DNA of 64,000 nt from Melastoma dodecandrum (Eukaryota > Streptophyta > Magnoliopsida > Myrtales > Melastomataceae), in contig JARUPY010000290.1 of NCBI GenBank assembly GCA_029817715.1, positions 5,580,001 to 5,644,000 of the forward strand, in the 5' to 3' direction. The translations under genes and the position numbers were made by a program. Below the pieces are notes generated by a model that did no database searches, was not told where the DNA came from, and worked only from the letters and a program-made list of their open reading frames with translations. Positions 12,501 through 23,644 of this stretch are shown in pieces (the first letter of the stretch is position 1; the number at the start of each line of letters is the position of its first letter).

Positions 12501-14601
12501 GGCGCGCGCGCGTGTTGAGAAGAATTTCGTATTCGAGTTTCCTTTTCGGAACCGAGTCGAGAGAGTTGTTTTGATTGGTTAGGGGGAGTGTGGTTGATGA
12601 TAAATATAAGAAAGAACAAATGGAAATCGATTCTTTCTTTATTTTCTTGGGTGTTGTTTTCTTGCAATTGTCTTGTCCACGTCCCCTTTGTTTGAATTTC
12701 CTTTCTCTTTTCTTTTTGGGTGGGTGGGTGGAGGAGGGGAATTTCAGTGTGTCAGCACCCAAAGTTATGGAGGGATATGGGGAGGAGGGACAAGGAGGTC
12801 TGGCAATTTCTACTTTTGAATAAAATACGTGTCGAGACCCCATTTCTGGAATTGGGTTCTTGTCTTCTCCCCATGTTCGTGGTCCCCCCATGACATGATT
12901 GGATTTGATTGGAGTGGTAGAAACCACACCCCCCCCCCCCTCCCTCAAACTCATCTCACCCAGTTAAACCCCAACACTTTTATCTGTCTGTCTGGATATG
13001 TTACTTTTTTTTTTAACAATAAAACAGTTTATGTGATAGGAATGTGATTAAGTGGACATAGCTGATGCTTAGCTAACTCCAGTTTCGTTTCGTCTCGTTT
13101 TCTGTGGGTGTAACCCAAGTTGGTGTGTGGGGGGAGACTGAGAGATAAGATTTGGCTCTCTTTACTTCGTCTTGTCTACTTTTAAGCCTGACGGCAGGGT
13201 CCCAGCTCGAGAGGCACGTATTGACAGAGCAGCTCACAAGATATAAAATAGCTTTGGATTTTCTTGAGTGATCGGTTGCCGGGAGTGTTCATTTAAGGAA
13301 CCCTGCGACCAATTGGCTTCCCCGGAACGTGGCCGGGTATAATCGCATACTAAAGATCGTAAAGGGGATGAAGTACAGCTAGTGATCTTTTACGTGGAAT
13401 GATTTGAGTTGGTATTCGGTATAAACCGACGAGAAATACAATCAAACTCACATTTTTACTCTCTGGGCATCGTCGGAAAAATCACGAATCCGAACCCTAG
13501 AATTATTTCAAAGTATTCTTCCAAAATTTCCGGGGCATGAAAGTGGGAATTTTTTTTGGGGGGAGGGGGTTTGTTAAACTTATTCCCATGAATCGAATTC
13601 TATACTTGTAATAAAACTTCCCATTTGGTAATATGATAACAAGTTTTGGATTGAGTTAAAAATAAAATGTTTAGGTATGAAAATCATATTCCACACGAAT
13701 GTAAGAAAAGATCTTTTAGTTATATATATATTTGAAATAAACAAATTCCAACCTAACTTCCATTAAAACATGGGGGGGGGGGGGTTGTTTCCATTGAATC
13801 CAACAAGTTGCCTCTGATTTGATTTGATTTGATCTTACCATCTTCTTCTTTCTTCTCCTTTTGACTCGGGAACGCAAACAGTGAAGCGAACCGAGTTCTC
13901 CACCATTACATAATAAATGTGATTCTCTTTAACCTTGTCGGGTCGGTTCTTGGTCATGTAGGAACAACATAGTGTTGGTTCACTGCTCCTACAATGTTGT
14001 AATATCTCAGAGATGGTGAATTGCTTGCCTATCTCACATTTTAGGGAAGAAAAATAGACATGTTCACAGGCTTGACAATATCATGTTCATGTTCTCCCCT
14101 TGTTTGCCTTTTTCTTCTTTGTAACCTTCGACTAAGGGATTGGCTGGCTTCCAACCCGGTGGAGGGCATGGTCTTGCGAAAGGACGTGGCGTTTGCTAGT
14201 AGTATCTATATTTTGGGTTTGTATTACTCTAGCTCGCTTAGTACATGGTTAGCCCCGTTGCATGGTCGCTAGTTGGAGGGTGTGTAGATGGATCTTAATC
14301 TAGCCATCAACTGTTTTTCTTTACTTCATCCAATATCTATCTGTTCTTCTTTATAAAATCGCCACCTTATCCAAAAAATGTTTCCACGATTTTCAGCCCC
14401 AAAAAAAGCCCGAGGCCGCCTGTCGGTTTGGGGGAGAAAAGCCCAAAACCATGGCCAGTCCGTCAGTTGTAATAATATTCACTAAGAAAACAACAGCATC
14501 ACCAAGATTGCACGTAAAACTATAACAACATATCATCCCTCAGCCCAACTGACCCGCCCGCCCGTTTTGTTCGACTTGACCACCGTGTCCGACCGGAGAG
14601 C
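9510..14601. other. Gene-poor region upstream of MIR157
   Basis: Five kilobases without a supportable gene. They contain CT- and GA-rich low-complexity DNA (9850-10130, 11640-11990), a CCCCTCC repeat near 11825, homopolymer runs of C (about 12932) and G (about 13771), and a short (GC)n run near 12504. A minus-strand open stretch at about 10350-10640 reads like protein, with words such as WGWFGNQSYSGYLPNWENCG, but it has no recognised family, acceptor or partner exon. The part nearest 9.5 kb is presumably the MIR157 promoter. Confidence 0.5.
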
Positions 14602-16454
14602 TCAATGTCTTCTCCCGGTTTCAACGTCCATGGTGGTCTCAACGTGGTTGCTGTACCTCCCCCTCTCTACCCCGTCATTCGCACGCAGGTATGAGGTCTC
14701 GACTTCCGTGACGTTTGGCCTGTCATTCAAGCAACCATTGCAGTTCCTCTCTTCTATCACGCGGATGTACGCGTGAGGTGCCCAACCTGCAGATGTTACA
14801 CCGTATTAGCGTGGTGTAATGATCCGGGATACAATCGGACGGCAGATAACTGCTGCCCCTGCACGTTTTTTTCTCAACACCAACACAACCCAAACACCTT
14901 TGATGCTGCTAAAGCAGCCAGGAAAGGATTTTGATGAACGTGACTTAAGTAAGAACAGCTTATTCTGACAGTAGCTAAGATTTACGTCGATCGTTTTAAA
15001 CACAACAAGCAATCTTGCATTACCAATATTCCGGATTCTAATGGTCACAGCTAAGGCATTGATACATTTAGTTCAATATCGGTCGCTTACCGTTCACGTC
15101 ATATGGCATGGGGAAGAATTGCAGGTAACAGAATGTAGAAACAACAGTTCCTGTATTGACAAAAAGCAACAAGTGTTTAAAGGAAGAGTCTAATGGAACC
15201 AGCCGTTTACTTGAAAACTGACGCCAAAGTACGAAACTAGCAGGCATGATCATTTGCCGTCATCTAGCTGACCTATAAGAGCTCCGGTGAATACGTCCTG
15301 CCAGTGGTGCCAATAGTCATCGACCCTGGAAACACCGACCAGTGCAGCTAGAAGGTAAGGGAAAAGAACGATGCAAAGCTTCGCTACGTGGCCCCTCCGA
15401 TCAAATGCCCTGATTTTACCCGACAAGTACATTGCGAGATAACTAAGACCGGCAAATGACCCTGTGATTTCAAGGCCAAAGGACCCCATTCAGTGAGCTC
15501 ACATGATGATAACAAACATCAATATATTAAGTTGAACACAGTAAGTCAAAACACAGCAATCGTTGTGGATTTAAAATAACCTAGTCCTACTGAAATACGT
15601 TAGTTTGCTGTTGCTGAAGACAATTACGCAGAATCAAAGAGTCGGGGAGCATAAAAATCAACTCACAGGAGGTGTGGCCACTGGGAAAACTTTTGTAGCC
15701 TTCCTTTATGACCGCTTTGTCTCCATGGCACATTACATCCTTAGTGATGGGATTAAATGTCTGCATATATTTTTAATGAAAATATCAACAGCCTGAAGGC
15801 CCAAAGAAAGCCACTCTAGCATGTTATGAGACGAAGCATTTGCATTGGTGGCAAAACAATGAATGCAACACAGAATGCAGGTCAACTTACAGCATTGCCA
15901 TCAGGAAAGCACCGATAAAAGAAGTCTGGACGCGGTCGACCGACGGCATCTTTTATCGCATCCGTGATGACAGCCGTCAAAAGTACAGAAAAAAGAAGGC
16001 CTGCAGTTTGCACATTGTACACACTTTCAGCTACATTTTCCTATCAACAAGCAACCCAATCACAAATACGGAGGAGTTACCTAAGATTGCGTGATGCAAA
16101 TCATAGACATCACGGCGGCGAAAGTAGAAAAGCATGATCACAACAAATGGCAGCATTATCGCAAGTAGCTGCCCAAGCAGAAGAGAGTTATAATCAAGAA
16201 AGATTAATTAAGAAACAGAAAGAAAAGGTGATTGCATATACCGGGACAGCCCAAAAAGGCACAGTGTTGCCTTTCAAGGGATACTTCATATCTGTCATCA
16301 TATCTTCACCGACAAATCGATGAAAAGGTTCTATGATGAGCAAGATTGCCTCAATAACCATCAAAAGGAGAAGTATGAGCCAGTCATGCATATGCAATCT
16401 CGCAAGCTTAGCTCCATGGGACTTAACAGTGTGAATTACAATTTGATCTGCCAT
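14602..16454 (-). CDS. LPP2: Lipid phosphate phosphatase 2-like (PAP2 superfamily)
   Basis: Predicted 312-residue integral membrane phosphatidate phosphatase, converting phosphatidic acid to diacylglycerol and thereby damping PA signalling, including in ABA responses. Seven coding exons: 16242-16454, 16081-16168, 15891-16000, 15667-15760, 15273-15461, 15091-15150 and 14602-14786 (939 nt). All three catalytic motifs are present: KDAVGRPRP (KX6RP), SFPSGHTS (PSGH) and [12 protein letters not shown] (SRX5HX3D). Six hydrophobic segments surround them, starting with [17 protein letters not shown] after the conserved HMHDW. The sequence follows Arabidopsis LPP2 closely through [15 protein letters not shown]; the last ~50 residues are poorly conserved. 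Translation starts at 16454. An acceptor just upstream shows that a 5'-UTR intron precedes the coding exon. Confidence 0.94.
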
Positions 16455-16465
16455 CTTTTCCTCCC

Positions 16466-17945
16466 TGCAAAGCAAATAGACTTAAAGTTCAGAATCACCA
16501 GATCTGCCATTAAAGAGCAGGACATCAGTGAGAAAAAGAACAGTTCCAAGGAATAGTTCATAAACCAGTTTAAAAGAAAGCATTGTCGCCAACAGATTGA
16601 CACTGCAGTTTGCATTTCCAGTTCTGTCAGTCAAAACCCATAGAGAAAATTCCATGGCCTCATTTTTCGAGAAACTATCCCAATTTTTACACAATCCAAA
16701 ATGAATTTAATACAACCAAGACGGCAATGGTCAGGAGTCCAATATGCAGAAACTTCTAAGTCCTGAATGTTTCTGTAGATGTGCTAAACAGAATCGGAAA
16801 GCAAAAAACTGGAAAAGCACACAAACCCCATTCTTCCTTCATTTTTCCCTGCAGCCAGGCAATGTAAAGCAGATATAGAACCAATTTAGACAAACTTTGA
16901 AGGGAAGCACTTCTATCAATGTAGTAAACAATCAAAGCCAGCCCCCTTATTCATCCCAACTTGTTCCAAGATAATAATCTTCAAAGCGACGGCATTTCTT
17001 AGCCTTTAAAACGTCACTAAGGGTGGCATGGAAGAAGCACGTAACTCTTCCTTAGAGGTTTGGTCAAGGACAGCAATTTCTTAAGCAACGAAAACCCAGA
17101 AACTGTTCAACCGAAAAAAAAAGAAAACAATACACGGCGGAATCTATCCTAGCCACTTCCCATTGTGTAACATCGTGACATTGTTTTTTTTTTTCAAGTA
17201 GTCAACACATAAACACCCCTAAAATCTGACAGAGAGAAAGGCTATCCAACAAGCTAATCGGTTTGGTGTCGAAGACAACATTAAAAAGGAACAATCCCAA
17301 TCCCAAAATCCAGTCTCAGGAGTACCTCGGAAGAGGAAGGATCAAAGGGAAAGACAAATCACAACAATCTTCACTCCCTAGGCTAGGTGAGGACCTCCCT
17401 TCAACCACAGTTCCCATACATACATTTGCCCTCCTTATCTTGAAAGGAAACAAGAGGAAAACCCACAAAGCACAGAGCATCAACGTTACAAACCTCCACA
17501 AAGTCAACCCTAACACGATAGGACAAAATGACTGGAAACAAAACGTGACAAAAATTCTATCCTTACCCAATCACGTCCTTTAACGGACCAAGAAAAATCC
17601 AAAGATTCCGCCCACTCCACAGAAAGCCCCAAGAAATCCCGAAAACCGGACAAGCCCAGAAAAACACAAAGAAACCCCAGACGATCCTTATTCAAACAAA
17701 TCCACCCCTGTTCATCAACCCAACCCCAAAAAACTACAAAACCCACAAAATCTTATACGAATGAAGAAAAGATCCCGATTTTGACAGAAACCTTCCCCCT
17801 TCAACCTCTCAACTTCCCCGAAGTCCCAGGCGAGAAGAATAAGAACAGACAACAGGAGGAAGCGGATACAGAAGGGAAAACAAAAGTGACGACAACCAGC
17901 GTCGAGTATCGGCCAACAAACAACGATCGAAGAATCAACTTAGAA
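16466..17945 (-). other. LPP2 5' leader with long 5'-UTR intron
   Basis: An acceptor (GCAG) lies about 11 bp before the LPP2 ATG, and no coding exon exists upstream. A good donor (GTAAGG) sits near 17568 on the minus strand. That would give a leader exon of about 17570-17945 and an intron of ~1.1 kb. The exact exon ends are inferred. Confidence 0.5.
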
Positions 17946-17972
17946 CAAACAACAAAAAGGAAAAGCCCGCGA

Positions 17973-17979
17973 CTTTATA
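17973..17979 (-). promoter_or_regulatory. TATA box, LPP2
   Basis: The minus strand reads TTTTGTATAAAGTCGCGGG; TATAAAG lies about 30 bp before the presumed leader exon. Confidence 0.5.
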
Positions 17980-18723
17980 CAAAATAAACCAGACCCCCTT
18001 GGTAAATATAATAAAATCACAAGTGGGGTGTGTGTGTTGGAATTTGAAGAGGAATAAAAGGTGGAAGAAAGTTAAAAAAAAAAGGGGGTGGCGAGACGAG
18101 AGGTGCGATCCAGACCCAAAGGGGAAGCGGGAGACAAAGACAAACCTTAAAAATGGGTCCTTTTACGCGGATTTAGGCGGTGCGACTGCAACGCATGATG
18201 AGTGGTAATAAAAGATTTGGTGCTTGGATTCGGAGAATGGGCAGGTCAACCAACTCCCCTTGGGATGATGACACGACTGACAATGGGGTGGGAGTCGGGT
18301 GGAGATTTTTCTATATTGAACTTGGATTTAAAAACTTCAATGGCACGAGCAACCAGATCAGATGCAACTCTTCTTCTTCAGTCAGTTAAATCGTCACCCA
18401 AACGTTTGTATATGTAGTTGCTCTCAGACCCACTTCGGAAACTCGGTTGGACATGAAAGAATAAAACTTGTTAGCGCAGAGGCCCAAGGCATTAACCATA
18501 CAATTGATCAATACCAGCGATAACCTTCTGATGATATATAGATGGACATTACATGCATTTACAATGCAGATATATCTGATCACAGCATATATGGCTGACC
18601 GCAAATGATTGATCTAAACAAAGAATACTAGTAATTGATAGCACTATCTTGTAAAGAACTGCGATGGAAAAAATCTATACATGCTTATGTTACAATGGGT
18701 CTGTCGACCGTCAAGGGTGGTTT
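17980..18723. other. Intergenic between LPP2 promoter and the RING gene 3' end
   Basis: Presumably the LPP2 promoter and the 3' UTR of the RING-H2 gene. No other gene was recognised. Confidence 0.5.
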
Positions 18724-20704
18724 TTAGGTCCGAGTTACTGCTTCGGACTTGCAGACTGGGCAGGTGTTCTTCTGAGACAGCCATTGCTTAATGCATGACA
18801 AGTGGTAGCCGTGGCCACAAGCCAAATTCCCGATGTCGTCTTCTTCCTCGTATTCTTCCTGTATTCCAATCAGACAAGAGATTGAGATTGGAACAATGAC
18901 CGACTCCATATATGTGCAGAGAATATGCAGAGGAAGTTTGGACTGTTTTTTATTTCAACTTACCTGACAAATGCTGCACTTTCTATCCGGTTTTACTGAT
19001 GACATACGAGGGAACTCGGTGAGACTGGGAACCTTTGCTTTTCTAACACAACCACGAATCTCATCCTCTTTCAGTCCTGTACTCACATAGCCAATCCGAT
19101 CCCCGAGCTCAAGCAGTTGCTGTCAGCACAAAAATGGGCATAAGAAATCGTTGACACATGTGACTAACCTACAATTCGACAAAGTGACAACATAAGCTAC
19201 AGATGCAGCTCCTATTATAGGAAAGAACTACCTCATATGACATATTGTCAACATCGAGCCTCCAGCCAAGAAATCGATCTGACACGCGAATCCTTTCTTC
19301 AGTAATCATTAGACTGCCTTTCAGCATCATGGCCTGCAACATTCCAGTGAGTGACACAGACCAACCAACTTAGAGTTTATCCTTATGACGAAGGAAGAAA
19401 AAATTGTCTTTTGAGTGTTAAATAACTTGCTTAACTCATCAATGAAATATATCGAACCGACCACACTGAATCAATAAACCATCCTACTCTTCTGTGCCCG
19501 CTCGGATAGTAAAAGAACTGAGGAAAAAGCATGTCAGAAACAAACCTCTGCTAACACTTCAGGAGAAGGGTGCCGGACGTGTCGATAATGCCGCAGACTG
19601 GATCCATAAACATCGAGCAATGACGCGGCAGGTGCATATCCAGGGTCGAAATCCAGGAACAGGTTATCGGAATTGACATTCAACCTCCTCAATGAAGGAC
19701 GCTGCCCAAATCAATCATCAATCATACACACATGAACAACTCCCTCAAGCAAGCCCAGGTTATATATAGTAATCGCATTAGTAAAATATTATACTTAAGC
19801 CCAAGGAATTGAAAATCACATTATTATACAGAACAAGATCTCAAACATAAACTCATTGCAGGAAGTCATTGAAAATTAACAATGTTGGAAACATTCTAAA
19901 ATTTACTAACCAAAACTCCCCAACAATAAGCAAGCTCTAAAGTCACAGGCAAATCAGTTCTAATCAGTCATCCATAAGCTGAACCATAACTTCCTCCACC
20001 AATTATGAAAAATAAAATCAATTTCTTCTTACTAAATTAGATGTTCCTATGAAGGAATAGGAACAAACCAAATAACAAAACCCAGTTACCTCCCTGTGAC
20101 CAATCCTAGTTGTATCTGCATCAATCCTAACCCTTCCGGAGCCCCCGCCGCCACATCCAGGCACAACGAAATCCACATCCCCAGCAACCTCGACTCCCAT
20201 ACCGCACCAAGCAGCATCCTCGACGACTCCGCAGGCCTGCCCGGACCCACACCCCGCAATCAACACCACACCTTCGTCCCCGCCGCTGCCTCTCCTCATG
20301 AACCCTCCCTTCTTCTTCCGACCCTTAACAACAACAGCCCTCCCCTTCTTCCTCCCACCCACCATCTCCACCCTATCCTTATCCTTCCTCCTATCCCACT
20401 CTGCCGATGTCCTTATAGCCTCTGGCAAGGACACCTGCCTCGCCGCCGCCGAAGCAGAGCACCCCAGCCCCCTGAACTTGGACGTTAGGCAGGGGTTCGT
20501 GGTCGGTCCCCTCCTGGGGGTATTCCCAGGAGGAGAGTCGTTCAGGAGGGCGGAAATCGTAGGATTGGTCGGATCTGAGGCCAGGGAAGGACCGTGCCTG
20601 TGCCTTCTAGATGAGGATGATATCGGCGGAGGCGGCGGCGGCGGCGGTAGTGGGTCTTCCATCACAGGCATCTTCGAATTCGTACCTCGAAACGAATTGG
20701 GCAA
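18724..20704 (-). CDS. RING-H2 E3 ubiquitin ligase, MBR/HIP1-like
   Basis: Predicted 387-residue protein from exons 20090-20704, 19546-19701, 19232-19333, 18964-19119 and 18724-18858, all in phase 0. The N-terminal half is disordered, with a poly-Pro run and Gly/Arg/Lys-rich stretches. The conserved family block RVSDRFLGWRLDVDNMSYEQ leads into LLELGDRIGYVSTGL. The protein ends in a C3H2C3 RING-H2 finger: CSIC, CGHGYHLSC and CPVC. This order matches the MBR1/MBR2/HIP1 group, whose Arabidopsis members ubiquitinate Mediator MED25 during flowering control; the target here is unknown. A second in-frame ATG 11 codons in (MPVMEDPL) could be the true start. Confidence 0.86.
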
Positions 20705-21904
20705 GGGGGGAATTGAGGTAAAGTTTCGAACTTTACTTTACCCAAAAAACAAAAAAAACTGATGCTAAAACTATGAACAGTTGGATTAGATTAGATTGTC
20801 CCCTTCTTATTGAGTTGGGGAAAATCAAAATTATGGGATTTCACATTTTTCAATTGCAAATGTAATTATTACATACTCAAACCTACTTCCTGAAATTCTA
20901 CAAACAATTCGAAGAAGTGGACAAAATTCGAATCATCTTTTGGAATCTTTTCAGGACTTGACATCTCTTACAAAATTCTGAGGTTGCTATGATTCTTATC
21001 CAGGTATCGTCCATTATGCAGGTTCTTCAATTAAGCAAGGTATTGTGCTTGAATGACCTGTTTAGGTTCCTGTATTTCTGTGCTTTTTATCAAGGACCTG
21101 ATTCTCCAGTTGGAAAGCAGATGCCGTGACTTTCGTGTGCGTTTTAACGAGCTCTGGTTATGCAGAGGCATATTGCATCTACTCTGGCATACAGGGAGTG
21201 AGAGGGAATCGAAGGCAAGAATCTTATCAGAGTCGGAAAAGATAAGAGGAACTCGGGAAAGGAAAAGATATCGAGGTTCCCTGACCAAGAACAGGATAGT
21301 AAGACAGGAAGGCGGGCAATGGTGGCTGAGATTTCCCCTTCCCGATCATTTTCCATATTGAAATCCTCAAAATGCTGTAACAGTGTGATCGAGTCGCTGT
21401 CTGCCTGTTGCTGCTGCTTGTGCATTAAAAAGCCGCCTTTCAAGATCGTTCTGTACGTGGCTACCATCGTGGCTGATTGAGCTTGTTGCTGCACATCAAA
21501 GAAGGTTTATGCTGCTTACTCTTCGTTTTCTGATATCGATGATGATGATGTTAATGTTGGAAAAGGACGGAGGTGACCACAAACTCGATAATTTTCTTAG
21601 ATTACGCAGCCGTAGCTTTTTTGTTTCGCGATGCTAAAGCTTCTTCCTAGCAGTTTTCCATGTTGGTCCTTTCTCATTGCGATTCAACCACTCGGAAATC
21701 ATCTTATTTCTCCGCGAGCTTCTGCAGTGTGATGACAGAACTTGTACTATCGAGACAGGTTAGTAACATTAAGAAGAGCTGTTGCGCTCAAAGATCATGC
21801 AAAGCAACACAACTAAAATTGCAAAGTTGCTACGTCTTGCCAATCCACCACACAAGGCTCATCGTTGGCCAACGGTTTCCCAAACTACGACTCTAAACCA
21901 CCCA
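20705..21904. other. Intergenic
   Basis: Promoter side of the RING gene. A minus-strand open stretch at 21144-21494, starting with a Gln-rich MHKQQQQAD, has no recognised family and no obvious partner exon. No RNA gene was recognised. Confidence 0.45.
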
Positions 21905-22147
21905 TCATGCGCCGCATGCCGCTCCACATGCGGCCGCACATCCTGCGCCACAGTAGCTGGAGTCGTCGGCCGAGGTCTTGCATTTAGACGATGCGGCTGG
22001 AGGAGAGGCCCCGTCTGCGCAGGAGAATAAGACCGCCAAGAGCAGAGAAACAGCGAGGAGGAGAGCAACACAGAAGAAGACGACCGGGTCACCGCAGGAG
22101 CCGCCGTTGCCGAAGCCATTCAAACATTGGGATCCCTTCGACTCCAT
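21905..22147 (-). CDS. Small Cys-rich single-pass membrane protein, unknown function
   Basis: Single-exon open frame of 80 residues starting MESKGSQC. A Gly/Cys-containing N-terminus (CLNGFGNGGSC) precedes one strong transmembrane segment at about residues 22-45 (VVFFCVALLLAVSLLLAVLF). A short Ala/Ser linker leads to a tail YCGAGCAAACGAACGA, in which Cys recurs every fourth residue (CX3CX3CX3C). Codon use is GC-rich and unlike the surrounding DNA. I do not recognise the family. The regular Cys ladder and membrane segment suggest a real small membrane protein, possibly metal-binding or palmitoylated; that is inference. A chance open frame is the alternative. Confidence 0.5.
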   Translation of the reverse strand: MESKGSQCLNGFGNGGSCGDPVVFFCVALLLAVSLLLAVLFSCADGASPPAASSKCKTSADDSSYCGAGCAAACGAACGA

Positions 22148-23314
22148 TCCCACGTCAGGAAGAAAATATTTACGCTGCCAAAACTATAAAAAGGAGTTGG
22201 CCTGGGTGGTGGGATGGATGAGACTCTACCCACTTTCTGGTTGGAAAGGACAGGAAGAAGTGGGGTGATGCTCTCCCAGCTCTGCCTCCAAACAATTCAT
22301 AATGGACGTCGTAAGGTAGAACAAGCCGAGAATATTTCGTATTTTAGGACACTTAATTTCGAAATTTCATAAAATAATTATCTTAAATTTAGCTTTTAAA
22401 AGGTTAAATTTATTAAGATAACGACTATGTGTGTTTTACTATGAGAAAAAAGCAGAGTTACCTATTCTCATATGCATTATTATTACGATGGAAATCATTA
22501 AAAACTTCACATTTATTGAGTCGTTTTAAAAAAAAAAATCATGGATCGCATAACCTCAGCATGGGATGATGTTAAACAATGATAGCCACAAAACACACCC
22601 GAGTAATAATAATGATGTTGTTGTCTATGATGAACACCTCACTATTTATGTGGAGTGTTTAGATCAGGGGAAGGTATTATCCATTTCAGTTCAGACTCCA
22701 ACCCAATGACACCCCTCCCCCACCTTCTTAATTCTCTCTTTTTTTAATTTTATCACTGCCCCAATTCATTATTATTACTCGGCTGTAGTGGAATCCTTTG
22801 CGGAAAATCAGAAACAATAATTCCACAGGAAAAGGACAGTCTGCACTAAAAATTTTTTTCTTTTGGGTAGCTGCAGATCAGGAGTTAAACTTGAAGCTGA
22901 TATTGGGTTTTCTGATGAAGAAAGTGATGGGGATTCTTCCCTGATGAGGGCAAGTATGGCAATGGATGTTATTAAGCATAGTTCAACCTACGCTTATCGA
23001 CAACGAGTCACCTGTGCTCCGGAGACGTCTGTCGATGGGGGGTGGATCTTGCCCATGGCACTATAAAGAGTAAAGCTTCAACTGATCATCAACGAATGTT
23101 ATTTGGATGAGTGGTGGTAGCAATGATTGTGTCAATGCAGATTGACATGATATTGCTAATGATTAATAGGCATGTTATTGAGATAAACGAGCTCAAAAAA
23201 AGTGTGCTCTCAATCACCGAAAGCATAAACAGTGATTTGCCTCCACTCATCTTTTCTTTCTTTTGATTTTAAATCATCGAGTCGACTGTGAAATTTGATT
23301 CACGAACTTGTTCG
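22148..23314. other. Intergenic
   Basis: AT-rich DNA. A plus-strand coding-like patch at 22880-23066 (LEADIGFSDEESDGDSSLM) follows a plausible acceptor but has no recognised homologue or partner exon. The proximal end is the nsLTP promoter. Confidence 0.45.
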
Positions 23315-23321
23315 TATAAAT
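23315..23321 (+). promoter_or_regulatory. TATA box, nsLTP gene
   Basis: TATAAAT 39 bp before the start codon, which implies a very short leader of about 15 nt. Confidence 0.55.
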
Positions 23322-23359
23322 TGAGCTGCAACCAGAAACCCCAAAATCATCCCATCACG

Positions 23360-23644
23360 ATGAAGGCGCGACATGCTTTGGTCTGCATGATCGCGGTGAC
23401 GCTACTTATCCTGGCAGGACCGAGCGTCGTCTTGGGACAGACGTGCAACCCGCTGCTGCTCAGCTCTTGTGCCAGCGCGATCACTTCGTCTACCCCACCG
23501 TCTGCGCTTTGTTGCCGCAAGATCAAGGAGCAGGAACCATGCCTTTGCCAGTACATGAAGAACCCCAGCCTCAAGGGGTTCATCAGCTCTCCCAATGCCA
23601 AGAAGGTTGCCGCCACCTGCGGGACTCCCTTCCCTAGTTGCTAG
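23360..23644 (+). CDS. Type-2 non-specific lipid-transfer protein
   Basis: Intronless 94-residue secreted protein. A signal peptide (residues 1-26, ending SVVLGQ) is followed by a ~68-residue mature chain with the eight-cysteine motif. Its spacing is exactly that of type 2: C-X7-C-X13-CC-X8-CXC-X23-C-X6-C. The CXC centre is C-L-C, with the hydrophobic Leu usual in type 2. Such proteins bind lipids in a tunnel stabilised by four disulphides and act in the apothecium-free plant cell wall, in cuticle and suberin deposition or defence. The start at 23360 is the ATG giving a proper signal peptide; the upstream in-frame ATG at 23288 lies before the TATA box. Confidence 0.93.
   Translation: MKARHALVCMIAVTLLILAGPSVVLGQTCNPLLLSSCASAITSSTPPSALCCRKIKEQEPCLCQYMKNPSLKGFISSPNAKKVAATCGTPFPSC

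Noticed and set aside
20096..20762. Plus-strand frames across the RING gene first exon
   Set aside because: Shadows of the GC-rich coding exon on the minus strand.
21180..21215. miR160-like word (TGGCATACAGGGAG on the plus strand)
   Set aside because: Only 14 of 21 positions match the remembered miR160 complement, and no partner arm was found.
22863..23066. Plus-strand 67-codon frame (SDEESDGDSS)
   Set aside because: A plausible acceptor lies before it, but there is no donor, partner exon or family.
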